Shown here in pieces: positions 40,432 through 48,979 of a stretch of 64,000 nt of DNA; positions within the stretch are counted from its first letter, which is position 1; each line of letters begins with the position of its first letter. The translations under genes were made by a program, and so were the position numbers. The notes below the pieces were generated by a model, which was given only the letters and a program-made list of their open reading frames with translations, did not search any database and had not been told where the DNA came from. The DNA is from Quatrionicoccus australiensis (lineage in GTDB: Bacteria > Pseudomonadota > Gammaproteobacteria > Burkholderiales > Rhodocyclaceae): assembly GCF_020510425.1 (NCBI RefSeq), contig NZ_JAHBAH010000001.1:496001-560000 (forward strand), given 5' to 3'.

Positions 40432-41703
40432 ATGCCCTTTATCTCCAGCACCTCAGACGGAAGCGACTACCTGGCCAACCTGCGCCGCCTGGTCGCCAGC
40501 CGCTGGCCGGTTCTCGGCGCCACCGCCCTGCTCGTGATGATCGCCCCCGGTCTGCTCGCCATCCCCGTGCAGCAGGCTTTGCTGCTGGCCATCATCGGCA
40601 TTACCGCCCTCTTCAATGCCTTTGCCCAGTGGCGCCTGCAGGATGCAACAGCCGCCACGCCGCATGAATTGTTCAGCCAGTTGCTGGTTGATATCGCCAC
40701 CCTGAGCGCCCTCGTCTTTTTCAGCGGCGGCGCCACCAACCCGCTGATTTCGCTGCTCCTGCCACCGGTAGCCATCGCCGCCCTGAGCCTGCCGACGCGC
40801 GGCGTGCTGGGTGTCATGCTGGTCGCGATTGCCGCCTACTCGCTCCTGATGGTTTTCTACATCCCGCTGCCGGTGGCCGATGCCAGTCGGGCGACCCAGC
40901 TGCACCTGGTCGGCATGTGGCTGACCTTTGCCGTTTCGGCGGCGATGATCGCCTGGTTTGTCGTGCGCATGACCCGCCTGATCCGCGAGCGCGATGCCGA
41001 ACTGGCCGCCGCCCGCGAACAGAGCCTGCGCGACGAGCGGGTGATGGCGATCGGCACCCTGGCCGCCGGTGCCGCCCACGAACTCGGCACACCGCTCGGC
41101 ACCATTGCCCTGCTCGCCGGCGAATTGGCGCATGACTTCGCCGCCAATCCGGCACTGCCGGAAAGCGCCCGCCAGGATATTGCGCAACTACGCCAGCAAA
41201 TCGGCGTCTGCAAGCAGATCATCACCGGCCTGTCGCGCCGGGCCGGCGCCGAACGCCTGGAAAACACCCCGCGCCAGCCGGTCGACCGCTGGCTGGACGA
41301 AATTCGCCTGCACTGGCACGCCATCCGGCCGCAGGCCAATAGCAGGCTGATCTGCGGCAGCACAGGCCCAGCCCCGGAAATTGCAGCCGACCCACGTCTC
41401 GAACAGGCCATCCTCAATCTCCTCAACAACGCCGCGAATGCCTGTGGCGGCAAGGAAATCGAAATTGGCCCGAGTTGGTCGGGCAGCACGCTCAATATCG
41501 ACATCCATGACCGAGGGCCGGGCTTTCCTGCAGAGGTTCTCGCCGTTGCCGGGCAAAGCAAACTGCCCGCTCACGCCCATGGCAGCGGTATTGGCCTGAT
41601 GCTGACCCGCTCCGCCATCGAACAACTGGGCGGCAAGCTCCTGCTCAGCAACCCGGATGCCGGCGGCGCCCTCGCCCGCATCGAACTCCCCCTGACCAAC
41701 TGA
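40432..41703 (+). CDS. regB: Redox-responsive sensor histidine kinase RegB/PrrB family
   Basis: This 423-residue protein has six predicted membrane helices in residues ~25-180, a HisKA helix and an ATPase domain. The H box GTLAAGAAHELGTPLGTIAL is the diagnostic RegB sequence. A cysteine follows in IGVCKQIITGLSRR, at the place of the redox-active Cys of RegB. The quinone-contact motif GGxxNPF reads GGATNPL, with the final Phe changed to Leu. The ATPase has LNLLNNAANA, DRGPGF and GSGIGLML. It pairs with the RegA regulator 5 bp downstream and should respond to quinone/oxygen redox state. Confidence 0.93.
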   Translation: MPFISSTSDGSDYLANLRRLVASRWPVLGATALLVMIAPGLLAIPVQQALLLAIIGITALFNAFAQWRLQDATAATPHELFSQLLVDIATLSALVFFSGGATNPLISLLLPPVAIAALSLPTRGVLGVMLVAIAAYSLLMVFYIPLPVADASRATQLHLVGMWLTFAVSAAMIAWFVVRMTRLIRERDAELAAAREQSLRDERVMAIGTLAAGAAHELGTPLGTIALLAGELAHDFAANPALPESARQDIAQLRQQIGVCKQIITGLSRRAGAERLENTPRQPVDRWLDEIRLHWHAIRPQANSRLICGSTGPAPEIAADPRLEQAILNLLNNAANACGGKEIEIGPSWSGSTLNIDIHDRGPGFPAEVLAVAGQSKLPAHAHGSGIGLMLTRSAIEQLGGKLLLSNPDAGGALARIELPLTN

Positions 41704-41708
41704 AAACG

Positions 41709-42236
41709 ATGCCCACCCTGATCATTGACGACGACCCGAGCTTCAACGCCATCCTGATCCGTACGCTGGAGCGGCGCGGCCATCGCGCGCTCGGTGCACT
41801 CGAACCGGCGAGCGCACTGAGTCTGGCCCGCGAGCACCTGCCGCCGCGCATCGTGCTTGACCTCAATCTCAACGGTGCCTCCGGCCTGGCCCTGATTCCG
41901 GAACTGCTGGCCATCAACCCGTCCTGCCGCATCGTCGTCCTCACCGGCTACGCCAGCATCACCACAGCCGTCGATGCGATCAAGCTGGGCGCCATCCAGT
42001 ACCTTGCCAAGCCGGTCGAAATCGAAGCCATACTCGGCGCCTTCGACAATGACGAAGGCCCCGACCTCGACCTGCCGGCGCCCGATGAGCCGCTATCGGT
42101 CGACCGCCTGGAATGGGAACATATCCAGCGCGTGCTCAATGAGAATGACGGCAACATCTCGGCTACCGCCCGCGCCCTCAAGATGCACAGGCGCACGCTG
42201 CAACGCAAACTGTCGAAACACCCGGTCAAGAATTGA
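41709..42236 (+). CDS. regA: Response regulator RegA/PrrA family
   Basis: This 175-residue regulator has a receiver domain (TLIIDDDPSFN, phospho-acceptor in RIVLDLNLNGASG, Lys in YLAKPVEIE) and a Fis-type helix-turn-helix at the C terminus. The latter reads NGNISATARALKMHRRTLQR, the near-invariant RegA recognition helix region. It is 5 bp after regB. A proline-rich linker (LDLPAPDEP) separates the domains, as in RegA. It likely controls the Sco1/PCuAC and tlpA genes nearby through the 19-bp palindromes (inference). Confidence 0.95.
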   Translation: MPTLIIDDDPSFNAILIRTLERRGHRALGALEPASALSLAREHLPPRIVLDLNLNGASGLALIPELLAINPSCRIVVLTGYASITTAVDAIKLGAIQYLAKPVEIEAILGAFDNDEGPDLDLPAPDEPLSVDRLEWEHIQRVLNENDGNISATARALKMHRRTLQRKLSKHPVKN

Positions 42237-42259
42237 AAAGGGCCGGACAAATCCGGCCC
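42235..42259 (-). terminator. Intrinsic terminator of the PCuAC operon (leftward)
   Basis: An 8-bp perfect stem GGGCCGGA / TCCGGCCC with a 4-nt loop (42240-42259) has four T on the minus strand after it. It also sits just beyond the regA stop, but lacks a T-run on the plus strand. Confidence 0.78.
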
Positions 42260-42296
42260 CTGCACTGAAAAACGCCCATTTCAGGACGTCAACCGC

Positions 42297-42758
42297 CTAG
42301 TGCTGATGGTGTGACATCCCGGCCTCTGGCGCCGCCTTGAGGACTTTGGCGTCGACCTTCTTGCTGCTGCCGTCATCGAAACCCAGCGTAATCGGCACGA
42401 TGTCGCCTTCCTTCAACGGCGCCTTGAGATCGATCAGCATGATGTGCAGGCCACCTGGCTGCAACAGGGCTTCACCCTTCGCCTTGATCTCGATCGCCGC
42501 CACCGGGCGCATTTTCATGACACCGCCTTCGTTGAGATGGGTGTGCAACTCGGTCACCCGCGAGGCCGGGTTGTCGGCCTTGACCAACTTTACGTCCTTG
42601 TCCGCGCTGTTGCGGATCACCATGAATGCCCCCGTCGTCTGGGCGCCCGGCGGCAATAAGCGGACATAGGGTTTGTCCACGCTGATCTGATCAGCGGCGG
42701 CAGCCAGCACGCCGGCCGAGAACATCAGACATGCGGTCAAAAAAGACAACTTTTTCAT
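42297..42758 (-). CDS. Periplasmic copper chaperone PCuAC
   Basis: This 153-residue exported protein has signal peptide MKKLSFLTACLMFSAGVLAAA. The mature domain has the copper-ligand pattern of PCuAC: VRLLPPGAQTTGAFMVIRN, then ELHTHLNEGGVMKMRPV (His and Met ligands) and PGGLHIMLIDLK. The His-rich end MSHHQH may bind extra metal. It delivers copper to the CuA site of cytochrome oxidase together with Sco1, encoded just upstream. ATG 42758 has AAGGAG 9 nt upstream; a GTG at 42776 would start inside that site. Confidence 0.93.
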   Translation of the reverse strand: MKKLSFLTACLMFSAGVLAAAADQISVDKPYVRLLPPGAQTTGAFMVIRNSADKDVKLVKADNPASRVTELHTHLNEGGVMKMRPVAAIEIKAKGEALLQPGGLHIMLIDLKAPLKEGDIVPITLGFDDGSSKKVDAKVLKAAPEAGMSHHQH

Positions 42759-42772
42759 GGGCCTGCACTCCT

Positions 42773-43375
42773 TCACGGTTGATTCAAATACTTGCGGATC
42801 GCCAGCACCACCTGATCCGGCGGCGTCGCGTGCGCGATCTTGCCAACCAGTTTGCCAGCGGCGTCGACGACATAGGTATCGGCCGAATGATCGACCACAT
42901 AATCACCACCGGCCGTGGCCACCGGCTGACGGGCATAGAAAACGCCGTAGCGCCGGGCAATTTCGGCCAGACTTTCCGGTGTACCGGTCACGCCCAGCAT
43001 TGCCGGATGGAAGAACTCGGCATACTCCTTCAAGCGCGCCGGCGTATCGCGCTCCGGATCAACCGAAATGAAGACCATCGCCACCTTCGCCTGCTCTGCC
43101 GGCGTCAGTTGCTTCAGCCCCTCGGCGGTCGCCGCCAGCGAAGTCGGGCAGATGTCCGGACAATAGGTATAGCCAAAATAGAGCAGCACCACCTTGCCGC
43201 GCAGATCGTGCAGCGAAAACGGGCCATTTGCCGCCAGCAGGGTGAAGTCGCCACCCGACAAGGCGGCAGGTGCCGGCAACGGACGCTCCGGTAGCTCGGG
43301 TTGCCAGAACAGCGCGAGACCGAGCACGGCAGCCGCCAGCGCGGCAGCAATGGCCAGCAGAATACGTTCGGACAT
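42773..43375 (-). CDS. SCO1/SenC copper-delivery protein
   Basis: This 200-residue protein is anchored by one N-terminal helix (ILLAIAAALAAAVLGLALFW) with a periplasmic thioredoxin-like domain. The copper-binding CxxxC is in YFGYTYCPDICPTSL, and the distal His ligand is in VVDHSADTYVVD. It takes part in CuA assembly of haem-copper oxidases. It shares its end with the FixH-like gene (the first base of one is the last of the other) and precedes PCuAC by 14 bp, forming a three-gene copper/oxidase maturation operon. Confidence 0.95.
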   Translation of the reverse strand: MSERILLAIAAALAAAVLGLALFWQPELPERPLPAPAALSGGDFTLLAANGPFSLHDLRGKVVLLYFGYTYCPDICPTSLAATAEGLKQLTPAEQAKVAMVFISVDPERDTPARLKEYAEFFHPAMLGVTGTPESLAEIARRYGVFYARQPVATAGGDYVVDHSADTYVVDAAGKLVGKIAHATPPDQVVLAIRKYLNQP

Positions 43376-43842
43376 CAGTCATGCCCTCCACTGAAACGAT
43401 AGGGAATGGCAATCCGCTGACTGCCGGTTTCGACGAGGACAGTTGCCTGCCAGTCCATTTGACCGGTAATGCACACCGGCAGCGTGGCCTCGGCAACAAA
43501 ACGGCCATCTCCCTGATCGAGCAACTCCGGGCGATTGAGGCCCATGTTCATGTCTATCCCGGCAAAATCAACCATCACCCGCGATGGCGCCAGACCACGC
43601 ACGACCACCTGCACCGTGAAGGGCTTGACCATGGGAATTGGCTGCACGCTGCTCGACAGCTCGATACTGCCTCCGCCGGGCAGCAAGGCCTTGCAGGCAC
43701 GCCGGTGGAGATCACAGCCGGACTCCGGCTCCACCGTCAGATCAGCCTTGGGCAACAGGATGGGGGAAAGCTTGTAGCCAACGACCACCACTAGGGCAAT
43801 CAGCAGGATACCGATGGCGTCAATCAGGATTTTCTTGTTCAA
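43375..43842 (-). CDS. FixH/YtkA-like membrane-anchored protein
   Basis: This ~155-residue protein has one N-terminal membrane helix (DAIGILLIALVVVVGYKL) and a periplasmic beta domain. The latter reads FTVQVVVRGLAPSRVMVDFAGIDMNMGLNRPEL, then ATLPVCITGQMDWQATVLVE. This pattern (MNMG plus LPxC...W) is typical of FixH/YtkA-like proteins linked to copper or oxidase assembly. No ATG or GTG is available: starts are TTG 43842, directly before the membrane helix, or TTG 43905. Neither has a good ribosome-binding site. It is first in the operon with Sco1 and PCuAC. Confidence 0.7.
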   Translation of the reverse strand: MNKKILIDAIGILLIALVVVVGYKLSPILLPKADLTVEPESGCDLHRRACKALLPGGGSIELSSSVQPIPMVKPFTVQVVVRGLAPSRVMVDFAGIDMNMGLNRPELLDQGDGRFVAEATLPVCITGQMDWQATVLVETGSQRIAIPYRFSGGHD

Positions 43843-43947
43843 AGCGGTAACCGGTCTTTCGCCAAAAGGAAATATGGCATTGTCCGCCAGAGCGGGCAGA
43901 TGCAATCAATGGGACGTAATTTTTTCACGATTTGGGGGCATTGGAAC

Positions 43948-43966
43948 CTGCGGCAAATTGTCGCAG
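43948..43966. promoter_or_regulatory. Candidate RegA operator between the copper operon and tlpA
   Basis: This is identical over 19 bp (CTGCGGCAAATTGTCGCAG) to the site upstream of regB. It sits in the divergent gap between the leftward FixH-like/Sco1/PCuAC genes and the rightward tlpA-like gene, where one operator could serve both. Confidence 0.65.
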
Positions 43967-44056
43967 GCCACACCGGAGCACCAAGCAGGAATAAGCCCCC
44001 ACGCGGCCCCGCTCTTGTTTATCATCACCCCCCCAGAGGAAAGCCGCACTCGAACC

Positions 44057-44548
44057 ATGAAAAACCTTCTCGCCATTTTCTGCCTCGTCATCAGCAGCCA
44101 GGCATTTGCCCAGAACATGCCGGCCTCCGCCCCGCTTTTTGCGGCGACGCTGCATGACCTCGACGACAAGCCGGTTGCACTGGAACGCTACAAGGGCAAG
44201 CCGTTGGTCGTCAATTTCTGGGCGCGCTGGTGCGCGCCCTGCCGGGCGGAAATTCCCGAACTGATCAAGTTCCGGCAGGCACAGAAAGGGAAAGTCGAGA
44301 TTCTCGGCATCGGCATTGAAGACCAGGCTGGCCCGGTCCGCGAATTTGTCAGCAACCAGAAAATCGACTACCCGGTTTTCATCGCCAAGGACAAGGGAAT
44401 TCCGCTGATGCTGGCGCTGGGCAACAAGCTCGGCGGCCTGCCGTACACACTATTCATCGATCAGGATGGTCGCGTCGTCGGGCAGAAAATCGGCATTCTC
44501 AAAAAGAGCGACCTGGATACCGCCGGCATCCAGCTACTGAAAAAATAG
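44057..44548 (+). CDS. TlpA-like periplasmic thioredoxin
   Basis: This 163-residue exported thiol-disulfide protein has signal peptide MKNLLAIFCLVISSQAFA, then a TlpA/ResA-type thioredoxin fold. The active site is NFWARWCAPCRAEIPEL and the cis-Pro loop is GGLPYTLFID. It probably keeps the cysteines of Sco1, CuA or c-type cytochromes reduced. It diverges from the Sco1 operon across the candidate RegA site and is monocistronic, facing the HD-GYP gene. Confidence 0.92.
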   Translation: MKNLLAIFCLVISSQAFAQNMPASAPLFAATLHDLDDKPVALERYKGKPLVVNFWARWCAPCRAEIPELIKFRQAQKGKVEILGIGIEDQAGPVREFVSNQKIDYPVFIAKDKGIPLMLALGNKLGGLPYTLFIDQDGRVVGQKIGILKKSDLDTAGIQLLKK

Positions 44549-44587
44549 GCAGCGGCGCCTGCAACAAGGCGCCTGCAGCACAGCCAG

Positions 44588-46663
44588 CTACTTGTCATCG
44601 GCCCCGGGAGCCGACCAGGAAATCCATTCCGGGCGATTTTCGGCAACATGGAACAACGCCGCCACAACATGGCGATCGTATTTTTTTCCCGCATCACCCA
44701 GCAATTTATCCAGCGTTTCCTGTACCGGCACACCAGCCCGGTAGGCGCGAGCGCTGACCATGGCCACAAAAGCATTCGCCACCGCGAGAATGCGGCTCTC
44801 CAGAAGCAATTGGCCATCACTCAGACCCGCCGGATAGCCACTGCCATCCATGTGTTCACTCTTCTGGGCAATTATTTCCAGAACGCCCCCCTCAAAGTCG
44901 ATTCCCTTGAGCAAATCAAGCGTGCGCTGAACATGCGAGTGCACCAAGGCCTGCTCTGCAGGGTTGAGCGCCTCCGTCTTGGTCAGTAGTTCGCGGGGCA
45001 GGAATATCTTCCCGACGTTGGCCAGGCGGGCCGCCATTTCCAGCGCGGCCTGCGTTCCCTCGTCCAGACCGAGTTCTCGCGCCAGCGCAGCAGCAACCTG
45101 CGCCGTCCGCATCGAATGCCCGGCGCAGTACGGATCGTGCAAATCAACGATGGAGCTAAGAACGCCAACCAGGTGCTTCATCAACCCCTGGCGTTTCGAC
45201 TGCTCGGCACGCTCGGCCGACATGTCGCGGCAAAGACAAAGGACCAGCCCGCTCTCACGCGAAATATGGATCGGCACCGCCGTGAAATACTGACTGCCGG
45301 ACATCCCGGCCTGACCATCCTCGATCATCCGCGACACGGGCATGGATGCAGCAAAACTTTCTGCAACCAGCGCCTCGACAATCTTCGCCGCGGCCGGCCC
45401 CATAACGCTCGATAGCGTTTTGCCTCGGAGATTATCCGACGGCTCGCCAACCATTGCCCCAAAGGCCTTGTTGCAGAACCAGAGGCGCTCGCCCTCCATG
45501 ATAAAAAGCAAATCAGGGCTGCCATCCATGACCCCTTGCAGGAGCGCCGACTGGTTCTCCAGTTCATCGGCCTTTTCGCGCAAGGCCTGCGCTGCACTAC
45601 GCTCCTTGACGGTCGCACCATGCCACCAGGCAACACCAAGACAAGCTGCGATCACCAGAGCTGCCAGAGTCAGCGAAGTCAGCAAAAAGCGTTGATGCCC
45701 ATCCGACTCCCGCATCGCCTCAAGCGCATCAACTTTCTCGATCAGAACCCAGGGTGCCTGGCGAAAACCCCGGCTCACAGCCAGCACATCGCGTCCACCA
45801 TGATCCGCCGCCATAACGAAACTGCCTGGATTCGACCACGCCTGGATTTCAGCCAGGCCACCATTCGCCACGGGGATGCGTTTGCGCAAGGGCCCGGTAC
45901 CGTCCGCCATGGGCGACACGATATCGACAAATTCGCCTTCCTTGCGCAACAGCACAGCTTCGCCAGAACCACTCAGCGTGCTACGCCGGGAAAACAGCGG
46001 AAACAACTCATCACGCGCCCGCTTGACGCCGGCAATGGCACCGATTGCCTGCTGGCCCGAGTCCGTCATGGCAACCGGGTAAATCGGCACAATAAATCCA
46101 ACCACCACCTCGCCACGCTCATTTTCAAAGAAATCCTGAATCGCCGGCTTACCTTGCTTGATGGCCTGCAACAAGCTGCTTTCCAGCGTCTTGTTAATAC
46201 GGAAACCCGCCGTTTCAGCCACCTTTTTGCCCGCAGCATCAACGATCACAATCCCGGAATCCGATGCCAGATCGATGTTGGCGGGAATCTTGGCTTGCCC
46301 GGTCGCTACCGAAAACCCGCCGCGCCCCGCCGTCGATTCGAGCAAATTACGCAGGTAGCCCAATTGCGCGGCATCCGAACTGCTGGGCTCCGTTCCCGTA
46401 GAGGCAGCCAACTGCGTCACGTAAAAACGGACTGAGGCATTTTCGGCAAGTTCCTTGAGGACTTGCGATTGGCTATCCACCCATTGCCCGACGCTTTGCA
46501 CGCGGCCATCGGCAACAACCCCGAGCAATGTCTCCCAAGCCTGAAGATCACGCGACTTTTCCTTCTCCACGTAGGCATGGATTGCCCAGCCACCAACAAT
46601 CGACAGGCCGATGAGGCCGAGCAGAGCCGGAAACCAACCCGAACGCAAAGATACTGTTTTCAT
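44588..46663 (-). CDS. Membrane receptor with Cache-like sensor, PAS and degenerate HD-GYP domain
   Basis: This 691-residue protein has an N-terminal helix (LLGLIGLSIVGGWAIHAYV), a large periplasmic dCache-like domain (about 35-325), a second helix (FLLTSLTLAALVIAACLGVAWW), a PAS domain (about 375-490) and an HD-GYP domain. The HD-GYP metal site is broken. The usual HDxGK reads LANVGK (45008-45025), and the HHExxDGxGYP motif reads KSEHMDGSGYP (near 44832-44865). The first His of the domain (GHSMRTA) and the DGSGYP loop remain. It is therefore unlikely to hydrolyse c-di-GMP but could still bind it. It lies 124 bp behind a LapG-type protease gene on the same strand. Confidence 0.9.
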   Translation of the reverse strand: MKTVSLRSGWFPALLGLIGLSIVGGWAIHAYVEKEKSRDLQAWETLLGVVADGRVQSVGQWVDSQSQVLKELAENASVRFYVTQLAASTGTEPSSSDAAQLGYLRNLLESTAGRGGFSVATGQAKIPANIDLASDSGIVIVDAAGKKVAETAGFRINKTLESSLLQAIKQGKPAIQDFFENERGEVVVGFIVPIYPVAMTDSGQQAIGAIAGVKRARDELFPLFSRRSTLSGSGEAVLLRKEGEFVDIVSPMADGTGPLRKRIPVANGGLAEIQAWSNPGSFVMAADHGGRDVLAVSRGFRQAPWVLIEKVDALEAMRESDGHQRFLLTSLTLAALVIAACLGVAWWHGATVKERSAAQALREKADELENQSALLQGVMDGSPDLLFIMEGERLWFCNKAFGAMVGEPSDNLRGKTLSSVMGPAAAKIVEALVAESFAASMPVSRMIEDGQAGMSGSQYFTAVPIHISRESGLVLCLCRDMSAERAEQSKRQGLMKHLVGVLSSIVDLHDPYCAGHSMRTAQVAAALARELGLDEGTQAALEMAARLANVGKIFLPRELLTKTEALNPAEQALVHSHVQRTLDLLKGIDFEGGVLEIIAQKSEHMDGSGYPAGLSDGQLLLESRILAVANAFVAMVSARAYRAGVPVQETLDKLLGDAGKKYDRHVVAALFHVAENRPEWISWSAPGADDK

Positions 46664-46787
46664 GATGATGAAACCTCTGAGAAGGCATGCAGGAAAAGCG
46701 GTGCAGAACTATCGATCACCAAATTCCCTGTCTTGGGATCATAGAATTTACCAAGCGATTTAACAATTGAACGAAGTCTGTCTACAG

Positions 46788-47435
46788 TCATGGAAGATGC
46801 ATCCACCAGTTACGCTCGTTGAGGGAGAAAACCGGCACATAGTGCGAGATTTTCGTATGAGGAATAACCTCACGAATCTGGTTGTCGAGTATCACGATTC
46901 CCTCCGCTGCATAGACAGCCAGTATTGCGTGGGGAATGCGTAAATTGGTGTCCTGGACGACAACGATGCGTAGCGCGTCGGGGGACACGCCAAGTTGTCT
47001 CAGGGAAAAATACTTGATGATTGCAAAATCCTCGCAATCACCGCCCAGCGTGAGAAATTCGCGGGGGATCGCCCAGTAATCCGAGCGACCATAATTGTCC
47101 TGATCAAGGACGTAGCGGAACCGGTTGGCAAATTCATTGACTGCAATTAACTGCTCCCGTGAACCTCGCCCACGCAAGGAGGCAATAAATTGCAGCCATT
47201 CCGGCACTTTGCAGAGGTTAACCGGACAATTTTCCGGCGTTGCCAGATCACCTTGGTGACGACGCATGACCGAAACCCATTGCGGGAACATCCCGAAACC
47301 TTCCTTGCGCTCCTCGCTGTAATTGAACAGACGGTTATCCGCAATCGGCCCCTGTGCATACCCGGGAACGGATAGCGAGCAAATACCCCATAGCAACAGG
47401 AAAGCTATTCGCTGAAAAGGAGAGGCAAAGGACAC
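46788..47435 (-). CDS. LapG-type transglutaminase-like cysteine protease (BTLCP)
   Basis: This 215-residue exported protein has an N-terminal hydrophobic segment (IAFLLLWGICSLSVPGYAQ) and a BTLCP domain. The catalytic triad is visible: Cys in LGGDCEDFAIIKYFSLRQLG, His in RIPHAILAV and Asp in VILDNQI. DQDNYGRSDYWAIPREFL matches the calcium-site region of LapG. LapG cleaves surface adhesins when not held by the c-di-GMP receptor LapD. No LapD (GGDEF-EAL) or LapA gene is adjacent. The start is GTG 47435 with no clear ribosome-binding site, so the N terminus is uncertain. It diverges from the Slam-like gene. Confidence 0.88.
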   Translation of the reverse strand: MSFASPFQRIAFLLLWGICSLSVPGYAQGPIADNRLFNYSEERKEGFGMFPQWVSVMRRHQGDLATPENCPVNLCKVPEWLQFIASLRGRGSREQLIAVNEFANRFRYVLDQDNYGRSDYWAIPREFLTLGGDCEDFAIIKYFSLRQLGVSPDALRIVVVQDTNLRIPHAILAVYAAEGIVILDNQIREVIPHTKISHYVPVFSLNERNWWMHLP

Positions 47436-47656
47436 AATGTGTATTCAGGAAAGGTATTCAAGGTTAAACAGAAACATCCCTCAAAGAAAAATAGCGCCAG
47501 CGACCTCAAAAACCGCCTTGACATGAATGCCACACAATCGCATCAAATCATGCTCAAACCCATTTTAAATAAGACACTTGCACACCAAGCCGATACAATC
47601 CCTGTAACAAAAATTTACATCTTGTCACAATAATTCTTGCTCTTGAGGAACGATAC

Positions 47657-48946
47657 ATGAATGCTGGAAAACTAGGAACTGTCGGTCTTTTCACTCGTAC
47701 AACTATTGCCGCCATGATGCTGTTCGCCGGTTTGTCGCAAGCATCAGCCCAAGAAGCCAGCGATACGGAAAAGCTTTTCAAGGAAGGTATTTTCCTGCGC
47801 GAGCAGGGCCAGGTCTTCAGTTCGATTGAAGCCTTTGAAACGGTACTGAGCAACAACCCGTCCCTGCACCGTGCCCGCCTTGAACTGGCTGTTGCCTACT
47901 TCCGTGCGCTGGATTACGCCCAGGCCAGCAAGCAAGCACAGAAAGTCCTTGATGACCCGAAAACGCCGGAAAACGTTCGCCTGGCCGTTCTGACCTTCCT
48001 CGCACAGATCAAACGCGACGAAGCAGCACTGACAGCCAAGCCGCACACATGGGAACCTTCGATTTCGCTCGGCGCCTTGTATGACACCAATGTCAACGTC
48101 GGGCCAAGTGGCGCAACCCTCCCCGGCGGCCTTGTCCTGGCTCCAGGTTCGCAACCCAAGGAAGACTGGGCCGGTGTTCTGCAAGCCGGTCTGACCCACA
48201 CCTATAACTCGCCGCTGGTCCTGCGCATGGGCGAAACTCCCGCCCGCTTCATTTGGCAAACCAGCGCCGGCCTGTATCACAAGGGCTATTTCAACGAAGG
48301 AGCCTTTGACCTGACGGCTCTGACGATTGCAACCGGCCCGGGCTTCATCGCACCAGGAAAATGGCGTTCCAAAATTAACCTGCAGGTTGATGACCTCTAC
48401 CTTGGTGGCGTACACCTCGCGATGTACACCTCGATTGCACCCACTTTCACCTGGCAGTTCAACAATGGCGAATTGACCTGGGATGCGATGGCTCTGCAAA
48501 AGAAGTTCAAGCGTGAAGTCGACATTGGTCGCGACAGTGCTTTCTACACGACGGGCGTCTCCTATGGCCACCTCTTCCTACAGGGCAAACTCGCCGCACA
48601 AGGCGGTGCCCATGTCTTTACAGAAGATGCAGATGACAGCCGCTTTACCAACCGTGGCTGGGAAGCCTTCCTCGGGGTGAATGCGACGACTTGGCAAAAT
48701 GGCTCCGTCTTCGGCCGCTACAGCTATCGCAAGGCCAAGTACGATGGTGTTGAACCCGTCTTCAACATGTCGCGCAACGAATACGAAAATCGTTACGAAA
48801 TCGGCTTTGCCCACAACTTCAAGGAAGGCCTGATGAAAGACTGGAAACTCTCAGGCAGCTGGCTGCGTAGTGAAAACCACTCAAACGTGTCCATCTACAC
48901 CTACGAACGAGATGTAACCAGCGTAAATCTCGCGCGCTCTTTCTAA
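47657..48946 (+). CDS. Slam-like (DUF560) outer-membrane translocon with N-terminal TPR
   Basis: This 429-residue protein has a signal peptide ending near SQASAQ. A periplasmic TPR region follows (about 38-115: EGIFLREQGQVFSSIEAFETVL, ARLELAVAYFRALDYAQAS), then a ~300-residue barrel. The barrel opens with WEPSISLGALYDTNVNVGPSG, the 'DxNvN' start typical of the Slam C-terminal domain, and ends in VNLARSF with a terminal Phe. Slam proteins move lipoproteins or soluble cargo across the outer membrane (type XI secretion), and their cargo is often encoded next door. The next gene encodes a probable cargo. Family assignment is by pattern, not search. Confidence 0.78.
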   Translation: MNAGKLGTVGLFTRTTIAAMMLFAGLSQASAQEASDTEKLFKEGIFLREQGQVFSSIEAFETVLSNNPSLHRARLELAVAYFRALDYAQASKQAQKVLDDPKTPENVRLAVLTFLAQIKRDEAALTAKPHTWEPSISLGALYDTNVNVGPSGATLPGGLVLAPGSQPKEDWAGVLQAGLTHTYNSPLVLRMGETPARFIWQTSAGLYHKGYFNEGAFDLTALTIATGPGFIAPGKWRSKINLQVDDLYLGGVHLAMYTSIAPTFTWQFNNGELTWDAMALQKKFKREVDIGRDSAFYTTGVSYGHLFLQGKLAAQGGAHVFTEDADDSRFTNRGWEAFLGVNATTWQNGSVFGRYSYRKAKYDGVEPVFNMSRNEYENRYEIGFAHNFKEGLMKDWKLSGSWLRSENHSNVSIYTYERDVTSVNLARSF

Positions 48947-48979
48947 GGTATACCTTTCCTTCCAAGGTATTTCTTCTTT

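Noticed and set aside
44549..44587. A terminator between tlpA and the HD-GYP gene from the repeated GGCGCCTGC
   Set aside because: The stem is only 6 bp with an 8-nt loop and no T-run.
47439..47633. A 64-codon open frame before the Slam-like gene
   Set aside because: It lies in the promoter region of two divergent genes, is Lys/Asn/His-rich with no ribosome-binding site, and has no family resemblance.
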